Source of the DNA: Chitinophaga polysaccharea | Lineage (GTDB): Bacteria; Bacteroidota; Bacteroidia; Chitinophagales; Chitinophagaceae | Length of the DNA stretch: 64,000 nt | Direction of reading: 5' to 3' | Assembly (NCBI RefSeq): GCF_902150045.1 | Contig: NZ_CABFVU010000003.1 | Coordinates: forward strand, 744,001 to 808,000 | In this document: positions 42,227 to 51,544 of the stretch, in pieces | How the letters are laid out: every line of letters begins with the position of its first letter | How positions within the stretch are numbered: the stretch's first letter is position 1 | The notes under the pieces: model-generated | The model's input: the letters and a program-made list of their open reading frames with translations, nothing else | Told to the model about the DNA's origin: nothing | Database searches by the model: none | Made by a program: the position numbers and the translations under genes

Positions 42227-42556
42227 GTGAGAAGAGATGTATTTCAGGCAATAGCGGATCCTACCCGGCGACAGATCATCGGGTTACTGGCCGGCAGCTC
42301 GCTGAACCTCAACGCTATTGCAGACAATTTTGATATCAGCCGCCCGGCAGTGTCCAAACATATCCGCATCCTTACGGAATGCGGGCTGGTCACCATACGG
42401 CAGGATGGCCGCGAGCGCGTATGCAGCGCCGATCTCAGCAGGCTGAAAACGGTGGCCGACTGGACCATACAGTACCAGCAGTTCTGGACACAAAAACTGG
42501 ACGCACTGGAAAACTATCTTGGTAAAACCCCAAAGCCCCGCAGGAAAAAACAGTAG
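42227..42556 (+). CDS. ArsR family winged-helix regulator
   Basis: 109 residues, starting at a GTG (42227); the opening RRDVFQAIADPTRRQIIGLL is the normal N terminus of the family and no ATG in frame precedes it. HTH: LNAIADNFDISRPAVSKHIR with recognition helix, wing CGLVTIRQDGRERVC. No metal-binding Cys pattern, fitting the SdpR/AHSA-associated branch that pairs with SRPBCC proteins; the next gene is one. Autoregulation by the double palindrome upstream is likely. Confidence 0.94.
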   Translation: MRRDVFQAIADPTRRQIIGLLAGSSLNLNAIADNFDISRPAVSKHIRILTECGLVTIRQDGRERVCSADLSRLKTVADWTIQYQQFWTQKLDALENYLGKTPKPRRKKQ

Positions 42557-42590
42557 TCATGCTAATCGTTCATCAATAAAAAAAATCACC

Positions 42591-43034
42591 ATGAGTAACA
42601 AGCCACTGGTATTTGAACGCACCCTGGATACACCGGTAAGTGCTGTATGGGAAGCTATTACAGACAAAAACAAAATGAAGCACTGGTATTTTGATCTTAA
42701 AGAATTTAAACCGCAGAAAGGATTTGAGTTCAGCTTTATGGTAGAAAAGGATAACAAACAATACATTCATCTCTGCAAAATCACAGAGGTAATAACAGGC
42801 AAAAAGCTGAGCTATACCTGGAAATATCAAAACGAGCCGGGCGACTCAGAAGTAACCTGGGAGCTGTTTCCGGAAGGAGATAAAACAAAACTGAAGCTCA
42901 CGCACACCGGCATTCATACCTTTGCGGAAGCAAAAGATCCTGCCTTCGATGTCAGCAACTTCAACGAAGGATGGACTTATATTCTCGGTACTTCTTTACC
43001 GGGATTCCTGGCAAAAGAAAAGGTATCCGGTTAA
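42591..43034 (+). CDS. SRPBCC (AHSA1-like) domain protein
   Basis: 147 residues from the ATG at 42591; the frame is open upstream but overlaps the ArsR gene. START/AHSA1 fold signs: VFERTLDTPVSAVWEAITDK, HWYFDLKEFKPQKGFEFSFM, EPGDSEVTWELFPEGDKTKL, NEGWTYILGTSLPGFL. Binds a hydrophobic ligand or client; ArsR-SRPBCC pairs are frequent and of unknown purpose. Same operon, 34 bp after the ArsR stop. Confidence 0.92.
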   Translation: MSNKPLVFERTLDTPVSAVWEAITDKNKMKHWYFDLKEFKPQKGFEFSFMVEKDNKQYIHLCKITEVITGKKLSYTWKYQNEPGDSEVTWELFPEGDKTKLKLTHTGIHTFAEAKDPAFDVSNFNEGWTYILGTSLPGFLAKEKVSG

Positions 43035-43074
43035 GTAAAAACGCATGGCAGAACTATCATCTGCCATATGTGCC

Positions 43075-43740
43075 TTATTCCGCCACCGTAGCAAGCAAGG
43101 GCGATTCAAACATGCTCACCGGTGAAATAATTTTCTCCGTTAACGGGATGCTGTTACCATAGATCTCCTTCATTTGCTGCTTTACTGCAGGGCTTTCCAG
43201 GTCAAAATCTTTCAGCTGCTGCAACTTCCCTATTTCAAGACCGGTAACCTCATTATAAATTTTCCATACCAGTTCAGAGCAATAGATCCGCTCATCAGAC
43301 CAGCCGAAATAAAAGTCGTAGTCCCTGCCGTTGAACCGCTCCCCTGCCGTTTTCATTTTACTGATCACCTCCGGCGTTAACACCGTTCCCGCATTTTTCA
43401 GCCTTTTTATTACAAAATGCTGCTCCTTTCCCCTGTTAATCCATTGCATCAGGGGGGTATATCTTACTGGTTGTAAAGCTTCATACACATACCATTGATC
43501 ATCTCTCTTAAAAATTATTCCACAATGACTATATTTGGAATGCGTAGCCAGCTGGATAGCAGTGCTCAGGTCCGATTGGGATACCTGGAATATAATATCG
43601 CCTTCCTGCACAGCAGGAACAGCTGCTATGGATTTTTTGGAAAGATGTTTGCCCGTGAAAATATAACGCCCGGCCAGCAGGGTGCCTGTTAACATAAGAA
43701 GCGTTAGTATTGTTAGCATTATTTTTCTGAGACCTGACAT
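43075..43740 (-). CDS. YiiX/YebB-like NlpC/P60-family cysteine hydrolase
   Basis: 221 residues. N-terminal hydrophobic anchor (IMLTILTLLMLTGTLLAG), a permuted papain-like fold with GDIIFQVSQSDLSTAIQLA and YSHCGIIFKRDDQWYVYEA (catalytic His), and YCSELVWKIYNEVTG (catalytic Cys). Membrane-anchored or exported. Members cleave amide or lipid-linked bonds; the true target is unknown. Single gene. Confidence 0.9.
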   Translation of the reverse strand: MSGLRKIMLTILTLLMLTGTLLAGRYIFTGKHLSKKSIAAVPAVQEGDIIFQVSQSDLSTAIQLATHSKYSHCGIIFKRDDQWYVYEALQPVRYTPLMQWINRGKEQHFVIKRLKNAGTVLTPEVISKMKTAGERFNGRDYDFYFGWSDERIYCSELVWKIYNEVTGLEIGKLQQLKDFDLESPAVKQQMKEIYGNSIPLTEKIISPVSMFESPLLATVAE

Positions 43741-43792
43741 AAACCCGGATTTAATTTAAAGATAGATTCAATAATCAGATAAGCCATAAAAA

Positions 43793-44329
43793 ATGAACGA
43801 GATACTTATCGTGCCGGCCATAACGGCTGAAGCGGAACTGTTGCAGCAAATAGCCCGTGAAACCTTCCAGGAAAGCTATGCAGCCGTCAATACCCCGGAA
43901 AATATGAAACAATACATGCAGGAGAATTTCAGTATTGCCAGATTATCTGCCCAGCTGAGCGACCAGGATTGTGAGTTCTATTTCGCCATGCAGAAGAATC
44001 AGCCCTTAGGTTATATGAAAATAAATTACCGGGGCGCGCAAACAGAAATGTACAACAGCCGGGCAATAGAACTGGAACGCATATACGTATTGCAATCACA
44101 CCAGGGTAAAAAAATCGGGCAGCAGCTGTTCAATCATGCGGTAACCCTTGCTATGGAAGCCCGCGCACCTTTCCTGTGGCTGGGCGTATGGGAACACAAC
44201 GCCAAAGCGATCGGCTTTTACAGGAAGAATGGTTTTGAGGAGTTTGCCACCCACGCATTTCAGCTGGGCAGTGAAAAGCAAACAGATCTTGTAATGCGGC
44301 TAAACCTGCCGTTGCATAAGCTGCAATAA
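43793..44329 (+). CDS. GNAT family N-acetyltransferase
   Basis: 178 residues. Motif A: LERIYVLQSHQGKKIGQQLF (about 85-105); WLGVWEHNAKAIGFYRKNGF (about 123) forms motif B; C-terminal THAFQLGSEKQTDLVMRL. Resembles the spermine/spermidine-acetyltransferase-like GNATs. Cytoplasmic. Precedes the interrupted phosphotransferase gene by 43 bp, with which it may have been co-transcribed. Confidence 0.92.
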   Translation: MNEILIVPAITAEAELLQQIARETFQESYAAVNTPENMKQYMQENFSIARLSAQLSDQDCEFYFAMQKNQPLGYMKINYRGAQTEMYNSRAIELERIYVLQSHQGKKIGQQLFNHAVTLAMEARAPFLWLGVWEHNAKAIGFYRKNGFEEFATHAFQLGSEKQTDLVMRLNLPLHKLQ

Positions 44330-44372
44330 ATTTATTTCATTACTTTAGCGCCCCTTTTTAAATAGCGCGGCT

Positions 44373-45377
44373 ATGAATCATTTCCCGGTATCCAGTTCAC
44401 ACCTTTCCGCGCCGCACCTGGCGCTGTTCCTGCAATCACAATATAATGAGGCAAACGGCGCCGGTTGCCACCTGGTCAAATCAGGCATCAACGATACCTA
44501 CCAGGTGAATGCTTCCTCCGGGAAATACATGTTCCGTGTGTATAGCCTGCACTGACGCGCCATTTCGGAAATTTCCGAAGAGCTCAGGTTACTGTTGTTA
44601 CTGAAAGAGAACAACATCCCGGTGTCATGGCCGCTGGCCGATAAACAAGGCAACTTTATACAAACCCTGAACGCGCCGGAGGGTGAACGGTATGGGGTAT
44701 TGTTCACTTTTGCGGAAGGGGAAAAGCTATTGCATTATGATGAAGAACTGCACGCAAAAGCCGGTGTGATCATGGCCCGTATGCACCAGCTCACCCGCTC
44801 GATGCCCCTGAACCGGGTTACCTATACCGCCAAAAATCTACTGGAAGATCCATTGATATCTATCAAAAAGTTCCTGCCCGCAGATTCACCGGAAATGGCT
44901 TTCATGACAGCAGTACAGGCGCATCTTTTACAAATCCTGCAGGAAGCTGATCTCACTGCACTCCCGCAAGGGGTAGTACATATGGATATATGGTTCGATA
45001 ACATGAACATTCGTGCCGACCAGGAAATTACACTCTTTGACTTCGATTTCTGCGGTAATGGCTGGCAATGCCTGGATGTAGCTTACTATATTCTTCAGCT
45101 GCACAGCCTTATCCGTGATATGCCTGAATACCAGGCGAAAACAAACCGCTTCCTGGAAGGCTATAACTCCGTAATGCCGCTCACGGCAGAAGAGAAAAGA
45201 TTGCTGCCTGCCCTGGGAGTATGCATGTATTTCTTTTACCTGGGTGTTCAATGCGACCGCTTCTATAACTGGTCTAACTCTTTTTTAAATGAAAGTTATC
45301 TTAAAAGATTTATCAACCTGCTGGTGAAACGGTATTACGACCTCTATATCACAGAAGCATCAGCGGTAAACCCATAA
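44373..45377 (+). pseudogene. phosphotransferase (APH/choline-kinase-like) gene with an in-frame TGA
   Basis: 334 codons in one frame broken at codon 61 (44553-44555) by TGA, between FRVYSLH and RAISEISEELRLLL. In homologues this is usually Trp (TGG) in a YR-x-x-W-R-like stretch, so one G-to-A change explains it. The rest is intact: NETYQVN-like loop (GINDTYQVN), kinase loop VVHMDIWFDNMNI with the HxDxxxxN motif, FDFDFCG (metal-binding Asp) and the helical C terminus. An antibiotic- or aminoalkyl-kinase fold; substrate unknown. Either a fresh pseudogene, read-through, or a base-call error. Confidence 0.8.
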
Positions 45378-45465
45378 CAACAACGGCCGATCAACGGCAG
45401 CAGCCAGCCGACTGATGCTTTAAAACGTATCATGCATGTGAGATGCAGGACCTTGTATTTTCCAT

Positions 45466-45502
45466 ATGCCTCCACCGGGAAAAACCAGTGGAGGCATTTT
45501 TT
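45466..45502 (+). terminator. strong intrinsic terminator
   Basis: ATGCCTCCAC (45466-45475) pairs with GTGGAGGCAT (45488-45497), followed by TTTTTTA. It ends the phosphotransferase transcript and serves the convergent SMP-30 gene as well. Confidence 0.85.
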
Positions 45503-45516
45503 ATTCCGGTCATCTT

Positions 45517-46413
45517 TTACTCACCGCCTTTTACCTTCATCTGCAACGTATAAATGCCCTTACCCGCAGTGATGAAAAGAAGATCATTGTTTTTCCCGCC
45601 AAAGCAGGCATTGGCAGTCCATCCTTCGGGAACAGCGATCTGGCCTATCTTCCGGCCGTCTTTATTAATAACAGTGATGCCATTTCCACAGAGATAAAGA
45701 TTACCCTGCTCATCGAGCGCAAGACCATCGGTTGTTTTTTCCGTCATAAGATAACGGTCGCCCAGGCTGCCGTTCGCATGCACATTGTAGCGGTATATTT
45801 TACCAGCGGCAATATCCGCTACATACACCAGCTTCCCGTCGCGGGTGCCGATAATACCATTAGGCTTTTTTATATCTGCTGCAGCCACTACTGCCTCTTT
45901 GGCGCCGGGCGCCAGGTAGTATACATTTTCTTCTTTCAGATCGGGTTGTTTGCGTTCCCAGTAATCGCGCTGGTAATAAGGATCAGTGAAGTACATACCA
46001 CCGCCGGGCGCTATCCACACATCATTGGGGCCGTTGAACTGATGCCCCCCGAAATTATTCAGGAGCACTTTTATTTTTCCTTTGGGAGAGATAGACCACA
46101 ACTCGTATTTCTCATCCGCGCACACTACCAGGTTGCCTTTACTGTCGAAATACATCCCGTTGGCCCGGCCAGCCTTATCTGAAAAAACAGACAGCTTCCC
46201 CTTTGTATCATATTTCCAGATCTTATTATTGGGCTGATCTGTAAAATAGATATTCCCTTTTTTATCGGCCGCTGGCCCCTCGGTAAAATCAAATTGTTTT
46301 GAAACCAGCTCCAAACGGGCATTTTCAGCCACTGTGGGTGGAATGGTATCCTGTGCGGTAACGCCGGTGCTTAAGGCGCCTAATAGTAACGTGGAATAAA
46401 ATTTCAATTGCAT
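45517..46413 (-). CDS. SMP-30/gluconolactonase family protein, exported
   Basis: 298 residues. Signal LLLGALSTGVTAQ, then a six-bladed propeller of the SMP-30/strictosidine-synthase-like kind: FTEGPAADKKGNIYFTDQ (metal-binding Glu), FDSKGNLVVCADEKYELW, FNGPNDVWIAPGGGMYFTDP (Asn and Asp ligands), GLALDEQGNLYLCGNGITVI. Lactone hydrolase of a sugar acid in the periplasm is the family-level function. Single gene. Confidence 0.93.
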   Translation of the reverse strand: MQLKFYSTLLLGALSTGVTAQDTIPPTVAENARLELVSKQFDFTEGPAADKKGNIYFTDQPNNKIWKYDTKGKLSVFSDKAGRANGMYFDSKGNLVVCADEKYELWSISPKGKIKVLLNNFGGHQFNGPNDVWIAPGGGMYFTDPYYQRDYWERKQPDLKEENVYYLAPGAKEAVVAAADIKKPNGIIGTRDGKLVYVADIAAGKIYRYNVHANGSLGDRYLMTEKTTDGLALDEQGNLYLCGNGITVINKDGRKIGQIAVPEGWTANACFGGKNNDLLFITAGKGIYTLQMKVKGGE

Positions 46414-46514
46414 ATTGTTCCGTCAGTTTCTGCAATTGTAATCAATCCTGCGGAGAATTTTTTCTAAAAATATCGGAAGATGGCTGACAAGAATGATAAG
46501 GAGGAATAAAGGCA

Positions 46515-46557
46515 GCAGGCGGCTATATTGCGCCAGCTATATAAATAGCCAGCCTGC
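46515..46557. repeat. 12-bp inverted repeat with one bulge
   Basis: GCAGGC-GGCTAT (46515-46526) pairs with ATAGCC-A-GCCTGC (46545-46557) with one bulged A. It lies in the 318-bp gap between the AraC gene end (46732) and SMP-30 start (46413), both minus strand, and may terminate the AraC transcript. Nothing else is seen in the gap. Confidence 0.45.
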
Positions 46558-46731
46558 AGGTTAAAACATGATATAAATTTTTTGGGGTAACCAACGCTGG
46601 ATGACATTTCCCCCGATTTTAGAATGGCGTTCCTAATCTGTTGGGACGTTATATGTTATGGATGAAATCACAAGGGCAAAATTATCCTGATTAACAGCCT
46701 CATCATAGTACAAAAACGACATCTTTGGTAT

Positions 46732-47559
46732 TTATACCATTATTTTACGCAGGCGGATGGTATTCCGGAGCTCATCTTCGTGGATAAAGGAAGGGGTTAT
46801 CCCGGCAAACTTCTTGAAGTCGCGGATAAAATGCATCTGATCATAGTAGCCGCTGTTATAGGCAATCTCAGTCCAGGTTTTCCGGGGGAACAGTTCTTTC
46901 AGCTGGTAAGCTTTACAAAAGCGGATGAGCCGCGCATATTGTTTGGGGGGCATTCCCAGCCGTTCGGTACATTTGCGTTCAAACTGCCGCAGGCTCAGGC
47001 AGGCCAGGGAGGCCAGTTCTTCCATGGTAATATTGCCACCGGTGCTTACCAGCGCCGCCATCGCCTTATCTACCGGCAATACCGGCTTCAGCAGCGACAC
47101 TTTCTTCAGCAGGTAAAACTCAATAATACTTACCATGTGCGCCCAGTTATCTGCACCTTTCAGTCGCTCTGAAATTTCATCGATCTCATTCCCCAACAAT
47201 AACCGGGTATCAAAATCCTGCTCATATATTTCAGACATAGGGATCTTCAGCAACCGGTGCAAGCCACTGGGCTGAAAGGCGATGCACAGCGCCAGGTGCC
47301 GGCGGCCCATATCCAGGGTCACGGCCTGATCCTGCGGACCAATGGTTACGCAAACTGATTTGGTAATAAAATCACCGTTACCGGGCTTTAATACTTTAAT
47401 GGGATCTTCCAGGTAAAAGATAATGTATCGCTGATAGGCGGGCACAAAACGATAGATGTTTGACAATCCCTGGGTTTTGGTAAAGTCAACCTCATAAATA
47501 CTAATGCAGTTCACCAGATCCTGCAACGCAGGATGCGGCTTATAAATTTCTGATTTCAT
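46732..47559 (-). CDS. AraC family transcriptional regulator
   Basis: 275 residues. The N-terminal half (PHPALQDLVNCISIYEVDF, PAYQRYIIFYLEDPIKVL) is a DUF6597-like sensor; the C-terminal HTH pair is MEELASLACLSLRQFERKC and WTEIAYNSGYYDQMHFIRD, with FAGITPSFI. Divergent from the epimerase/steroid-reductase operon, whose start is 124 bp away, so it probably controls that operon. Confidence 0.92.
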   Translation of the reverse strand: MKSEIYKPHPALQDLVNCISIYEVDFTKTQGLSNIYRFVPAYQRYIIFYLEDPIKVLKPGNGDFITKSVCVTIGPQDQAVTLDMGRRHLALCIAFQPSGLHRLLKIPMSEIYEQDFDTRLLLGNEIDEISERLKGADNWAHMVSIIEFYLLKKVSLLKPVLPVDKAMAALVSTGGNITMEELASLACLSLRQFERKCTERLGMPPKQYARLIRFCKAYQLKELFPRKTWTEIAYNSGYYDQMHFIRDFKKFAGITPSFIHEDELRNTIRLRKIMV

Positions 47560-47683
47560 GGATGTATTCCGGCTATAGGTGCTCAGTACTGCCTTCTTCC
47601 TGCCAAAGATAGGTAATAAATAAAAAAGTCAACCAATGCTACCGGGAAGCGTTATCTTTTACGGGGTAATTTTATATTTAAAC

Positions 47684-48664
47684 ATGAAAATTGCGATAAC
47701 GGGCGCTTCGGGTTACATAGGCGGTGTGCTGGTTCCGCTGTTGCTGTCTGAAGGCCATAGCCTGCGTTTGCTTACCCGTAAATCGCCGCCAGAAGCCGCT
47801 CCGGAGCGCATTACTTTTGTACAGGGCCACCTGCTGAATGAAGCATCCATCAACAGGCTGGTAGCCGGCGCTGATGCCGTGATACACCTGGCAGCTGTGA
47901 TTTCGGTAGATGACCGGCCCGATAAAACCCTTTTTGATACCAATACCGGCGGCACCAGGCTCCTGGTGGGGGCATCGCAACAGGCCGGCGTTAAAAGGCT
48001 TATCCACCTCAGTTCTGTTACCGCCTATAACCAGGCGCCCTACAATGAACGGATGGATGAAAACCGCGGCCCGGCAACCACCACGCGATATGGTTACGAC
48101 TACTCCAAAGCGGTATCCCAGGCCATTGCATTATCCTGTAATGGCAACGGTATGGAAGTGATTGTGCTGGCGCCCACAGCGGTCATGGGGCCGTTCGACC
48201 GGCAGCCGTCGCTGATAGGTAAAGCGGTGATCAATATGTACAAAGGCAGAATACCCGCCCTCTTTCCGGGTGGTGTTGATTTTACGGATGTAAGGGATTT
48301 GGCCGGGGCCATCGTCAGCGCTTTAACCAACGGAACCCCGGGCACAGCTTATCTTTTAAGCGGAGAATGGATCTCCCTGGTAACCCTGCACCGTGAAATC
48401 CGCCGGATAAAAGGAAGCCCGCAAACCCTGCCGGTGCTGCCTTTGTGGCTTGTATTCAGTATGCTGCCATTGGTAAGGATGCTGGCGGTTATCAGCGGCG
48501 GCCCCCCTTTTTACACGCGGCAGTCGGTGTACAACCTGGTTTACAGCAATAAAAAAATTGATCATTCAAAGGCGGCTACGGAACTGGGTTTCCAGCCACG
48601 GCCTTTTACAGAAACCCTACGGGATACTATTGATTGGTTCAGACAAACAGGCACTATCAAATGA
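47684..48664 (+). CDS. NAD(P)-dependent epimerase/dehydratase (extended SDR)
   Basis: 326 residues from the ATG at 47684. Cofactor motif ITGASGYIGGVL (about 5), VIHLAAVISVDD, GVKRLIHLSSVTAY (Ser), YGYDYSKAVSQ (Tyr-x3-Lys) and VLAPTAVMGPFD. The frame opens upstream but the Rossmann start fixes the ATG; TATATTTA just upstream resembles a -7 box. Of the 3-beta-hydroxysteroid-dehydrogenase-like branch. Its TGA overlaps the next ATG (ATGA), so it is coupled to the steroid-reductase-like gene, suggesting one lipid/terpenoid reduction pathway. Confidence 0.92.
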   Translation: MKIAITGASGYIGGVLVPLLLSEGHSLRLLTRKSPPEAAPERITFVQGHLLNEASINRLVAGADAVIHLAAVISVDDRPDKTLFDTNTGGTRLLVGASQQAGVKRLIHLSSVTAYNQAPYNERMDENRGPATTTRYGYDYSKAVSQAIALSCNGNGMEVIVLAPTAVMGPFDRQPSLIGKAVINMYKGRIPALFPGGVDFTDVRDLAGAIVSALTNGTPGTAYLLSGEWISLVTLHREIRRIKGSPQTLPVLPLWLVFSMLPLVRMLAVISGGPPFYTRQSVYNLVYSNKKIDHSKAATELGFQPRPFTETLRDTIDWFRQTGTIK

Positions 48665-49428
48665 TTGACTATTTACCACTACGCGGTTATGTTGTTTTTA
48701 TCTGCTGCTGGATAGCCACGGGGATTGGCGCCGGTATCTATCTGTTACGCCGCGAAGCGCCTTACGGGCGGTACAGCAGCAACAACTGGGGCCCCATGAT
48801 CTCCAACAAAACCGGCTGGCTGCTGATGGAAACCACGGTGCTCATCACATTCCTGGTATGGCTGCCGCTGCGCACTTTTCAATGGCGTTCCCCCTCCGGC
48901 GTTATGGCTGGCTTTTTCCTCCTGCACTATATACACCGCAGTTTCGTATACCCGTTCATGATACGTACCAAAGGGAAAAAAATGCCGGTAGTGATCATGC
49001 TGTCGGCGATGCTGTTCAATTCCGTGAATGGCTCGTTGCTGGGCATCTGGTTCGCTGCATTTGCACATTACCCGGATAGCTGGTTCTTCTCGCCGGCGTT
49101 TATAGCAGGACTATTACTTTTCGCAACAGGTATGTACATCAACCTGCAATCAGACTATCACCTGATACAACTGAGAAAAAAACATGAAACCGGTTATAAG
49201 ATCCCACAAAAAGGGCTTTTCAAATATCTCTCCTCTCCCAACCTTACAGGAGAGATAATGGAATGGGGCGGTTACGCATTGCTTACCTGGAGCCTGCCGG
49301 CGCTGGCCTTCTTTATCTGGACCTGCGCCAACCTGGTGCCCCGTGCAATGGCTAACCACCGCTGGTACCAGCAACAGTTCGCGGAATACCCGGCCAGCAG
49401 AAAAGTATTACTCCCTTTCACCTGGTAA
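48661..49428 (+). CDS. 3-oxo-5-alpha-steroid 4-dehydrogenase-like (DUF1295) membrane reductase
   Basis: 255 residues from the ATG at 48661 that overlaps the upstream TGA. About six TM helices (VVFICCWIATGIGAGIYLL, VLITFLVWLPLRTF, MLSAMLFNSVNGSLLGIWF, FFSPAFIAGLLLFATGMYI). The C-terminal NADPH/active-site block is GLFKYLSSPNLTGEIMEWGG, then NHRWYQQQFAEYPASRKVLL. Steroid-reductase fold enzymes reduce enone double bonds of steroids, very-long-chain enoyl-CoA or terpenoids. The coupling with a 3-beta-HSD-like SDR supports a joint sterol/terpenoid-like redox role. Confidence 0.9.
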   Translation: MIDYLPLRGYVVFICCWIATGIGAGIYLLRREAPYGRYSSNNWGPMISNKTGWLLMETTVLITFLVWLPLRTFQWRSPSGVMAGFFLLHYIHRSFVYPFMIRTKGKKMPVVIMLSAMLFNSVNGSLLGIWFAAFAHYPDSWFFSPAFIAGLLLFATGMYINLQSDYHLIQLRKKHETGYKIPQKGLFKYLSSPNLTGEIMEWGGYALLTWSLPALAFFIWTCANLVPRAMANHRWYQQQFAEYPASRKVLLPFTW

Positions 49429-49503
49429 CCTACGGCATATGGCAAAAAAATACAGTCAGTTCAAAGCAGCATTGGTAATGGCAAAAACAAGCCTTATTGC
49501 ATT

Positions 49504-49824
49504 CTATGGTTCCGGGCTAAAAGCGTTGGGAATAAATAGGTCATCCAAATTTTGCTCCAATACAGGAGAAACAATGATTTTCTGTGATCCTATGTAATCT
49601 CCTGTGTTTTTATCAAAAACGGTAACCCTATATGTTGTAACAATTTGTGGTTGAGGATCTATTGTGATACGCGGTTTATTTTCTGATTTTATTACTGTGC
49701 CAGGTGTAATAGTACCATACTGATATTCATATTCCCCTGAGCCACCAGAAGCGTAAGTTATCAATTCCCTTTTCGTGCAATCCTTAATACCTAAGTTCGC
49801 CCCATTTGTAGTTACTTTAACAGA
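49504..49824 (-). pseudogene. fragment of a surface protein cut at a T9SS type-B sorting domain
   Basis: An open stretch of 106 codons with no plausible start (TAG at 49825-49827), containing an SprB/PKD-like repeat (CTKRELITYASGGSGEYEYQ, TITPGTVIKSENKPRITI, TTYRVTVFDKNTGDYIGSQK) and ending in DDLFIPNAFSPEP and a stop. Full-length type-B T9SS C-terminal domains begin IPNAFSPNGDG-N-D; here the match breaks off after NAFSP. Remains of a large adhesin-like gene. The area 49765-49954 is A+T-rich and otherwise empty. Confidence 0.65.
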
Positions 49825-49954
49825 CTACCCGTAAATGTATGGCACAATAAAAACATTTATTGAAATGCTAATTGTAATAATATTATATATTTTTATATAA
49901 ACATTTTTCATATTTGTTTTTCTTGAATAAAAAATTTCATTTATGGAAATAGTA

Positions 49955-50614
49955 CTATGGTAAAATTGTTACCGCCTGTTCGTTTTGAAAGCTATTCGGT
50001 ATAAGCAAAGGCAGAGTACTTGATAGTCCAATAATGCCAGTTCTTGCTTTGGGAGGAATTATGACCTTAATTATTTCATTGGATATAATGAATGTCTCAC
50101 AACGTAAAATTTTTTCGTTACTAAGACTATCCCATTCATTTTCCGGAGGAAAGAATCTAATTCTTTTTTCATCTCTGCCTTTGACGAATCCCTCCCCTGT
50201 GATAGTGATGGTATCTCCAATACGTACGGTAGTTGGTACAACTGAATAGATCCTGGGGGTAAGGCTTGAATAGAAATAAGCGGTGTCTACATATGGCCCC
50301 CCTTCTTTCTTAAGTACAAGCTGTGCTAGTAATTTATCCGAATCTGGAAAAACCCCAGTAGGCAATTTTAGTTGTATTCTGTTTCCCATGACGTTTCCTT
50401 GAACGGGGATACCGTTGATGGTAATAACATTTTTTTCCGGGTCAGGACTGAAATTTTTTCCGTAAACAGTAAAGGATTGTCCTTCCTTGACAAAGAGAGG
50501 ACGAATGGAGTCAATGTTGAATTTATCGCTGGGTAACTGTATTGGAGGTTGTTTGTTACAGGCATTCAACATAACGCTCAACAAACAGAGGATCCGGAAA
50601 TGACGTTGGTTCAT
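49955..50614 (-). CDS. IPT/TIG-domain lipoprotein
   Basis: 219 residues. Lipobox signal ILCLLSVMLNACNKQ (Cys about 19), then two immunoglobulin-like TIG domains: IDSIRPLFVKEGQSFTVYGK plus DPEKNVITINGIPVQGN, and YSVVPTTVRIGDTITITGEG plus IIPPKARTGIIG. Such lipoproteins sit at the outer membrane next to SusD-like or T9SS-secreted proteins. Its start overlaps the stop of the small lipoprotein gene upstream (ATGA), so the two are translationally coupled. Confidence 0.83.
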   Translation of the reverse strand: MNQRHFRILCLLSVMLNACNKQPPIQLPSDKFNIDSIRPLFVKEGQSFTVYGKNFSPDPEKNVITINGIPVQGNVMGNRIQLKLPTGVFPDSDKLLAQLVLKKEGGPYVDTAYFYSSLTPRIYSVVPTTVRIGDTITITGEGFVKGRDEKRIRFFPPENEWDSLSNEKILRCETFIISNEIIKVIIPPKARTGIIGLSSTLPLLIPNSFQNEQAVTILP

Positions 50615-50859
50615 TGTGGAGCAGTATTGGTCTGAATGGACAAGAGATGTTGGTTTTGTTTGCTAACAGATTTTAGTAATGCCGGATCATCCTTTACATC
50701 TGTTATTGTAATAATTTCAACAGTAGTTTTAAGCGAGTCTTTGGATTGGATGCTGGCAGTTGGCTCTTTGATTTCCTCTAACAGGTAATCCTTTTTGCAG
50801 GCATAAAGCAAGATACCTACTGAAATCAGAAGGAGGGGCAGTAGTGTTGGTTTTTTCAT
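50611..50859 (-). CDS. small lipoprotein
   Basis: 82 residues. Signal with lipobox LLISVGILLYACKKD (Cys about 21), then a short polar tail (EPTASIQSKDSLKTTVEIIT). No domain recognised. It forms an operon with the TIG lipoprotein (4-bp ATGA overlap). The preceding gap to the IS110 fragment (50860-51002) is A+T-rich with no gene. Confidence 0.7.
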   Translation of the reverse strand: MKKPTLLPLLLISVGILLYACKKDYLLEEIKEPTASIQSKDSLKTTVEIITITDVKDDPALLKSVSKQNQHLLSIQTNTAPQ

Positions 50860-51002
50860 ATATACTTTAAGGGTTTCTTAATATTGGTTGACGACAACAA
50901 ACATCTTCATAGTGATACAGCTACAATGAAATGATACAACCACTACTATTTTTTACCCTTTGAAATCAGTACTTTTTCTAAATTTAATATTGAGGACAGG
51001 GT

Positions 51003-51536
51003 CTATGCAGGCACTTTTAAGGGTTGGGTATCATAATCAGGATCATAAGGGGTAGCACGACGTACTACTGCAAACACGGTGTGCAGTATTTTATTGCGAA
51101 TATTGTTTCTGGCCAGGTTGGGATGTTTTCCTGCAGCCGTTTTACGCTCGAAGTATTGCTGGGTATGGCGGTGGTGGAGTAATAAGGTACTGACACCACT
51201 ACTAAGTAAAGACTTAAGCTTTTTATCAGCCTTTGACGATACTCTGGTTCCCCCTTTGATACTGCTGCCACTACTATGCTCAAAGGGAGCGCCCCCACTG
51301 TAACAAGCCATTTGACGGCTTTTACTGAATAAGGTAAAGCATTCAGTGACTACTAACAGGTATGTTCCTGTGATAATTCCAAGTCCTGGCACAGAAAGGA
51401 CGAGTTTAAAGCATTGCTCTGTTTGTGGGTCACTATTAATCAGTTCCAACATCAATTTTTCCACTCTTTTGATCCTGGTACGCAGCAGCTTTATCACCTC
51501 CAAAGTATCAGCTACTACTTCCGCACCGCCCTGCAT
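51003..51536 (-). mobile_element. IS110-family transposase fragment (C-terminal half)
   Basis: 177 residues of a transposase of the DEDD type lacking its N-terminal RuvC-like domain. VLSVPGLGIITGTYLLVVTE, FSKSRQMACYSGGAPFEHSS and KGGTRVSSKADKKLKSLLSS are the conserved Transposase_20 C-terminal region, with ATPYDPDY near the end. No inverted repeats are expected for IS110. The 5' edge (about 51536) coincides with a break in the ABC-2 permease gene on the other strand, so a deletion or rearrangement joined the two. Confidence 0.82.
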
Positions 51537-51544
51537 ACTGCCCG

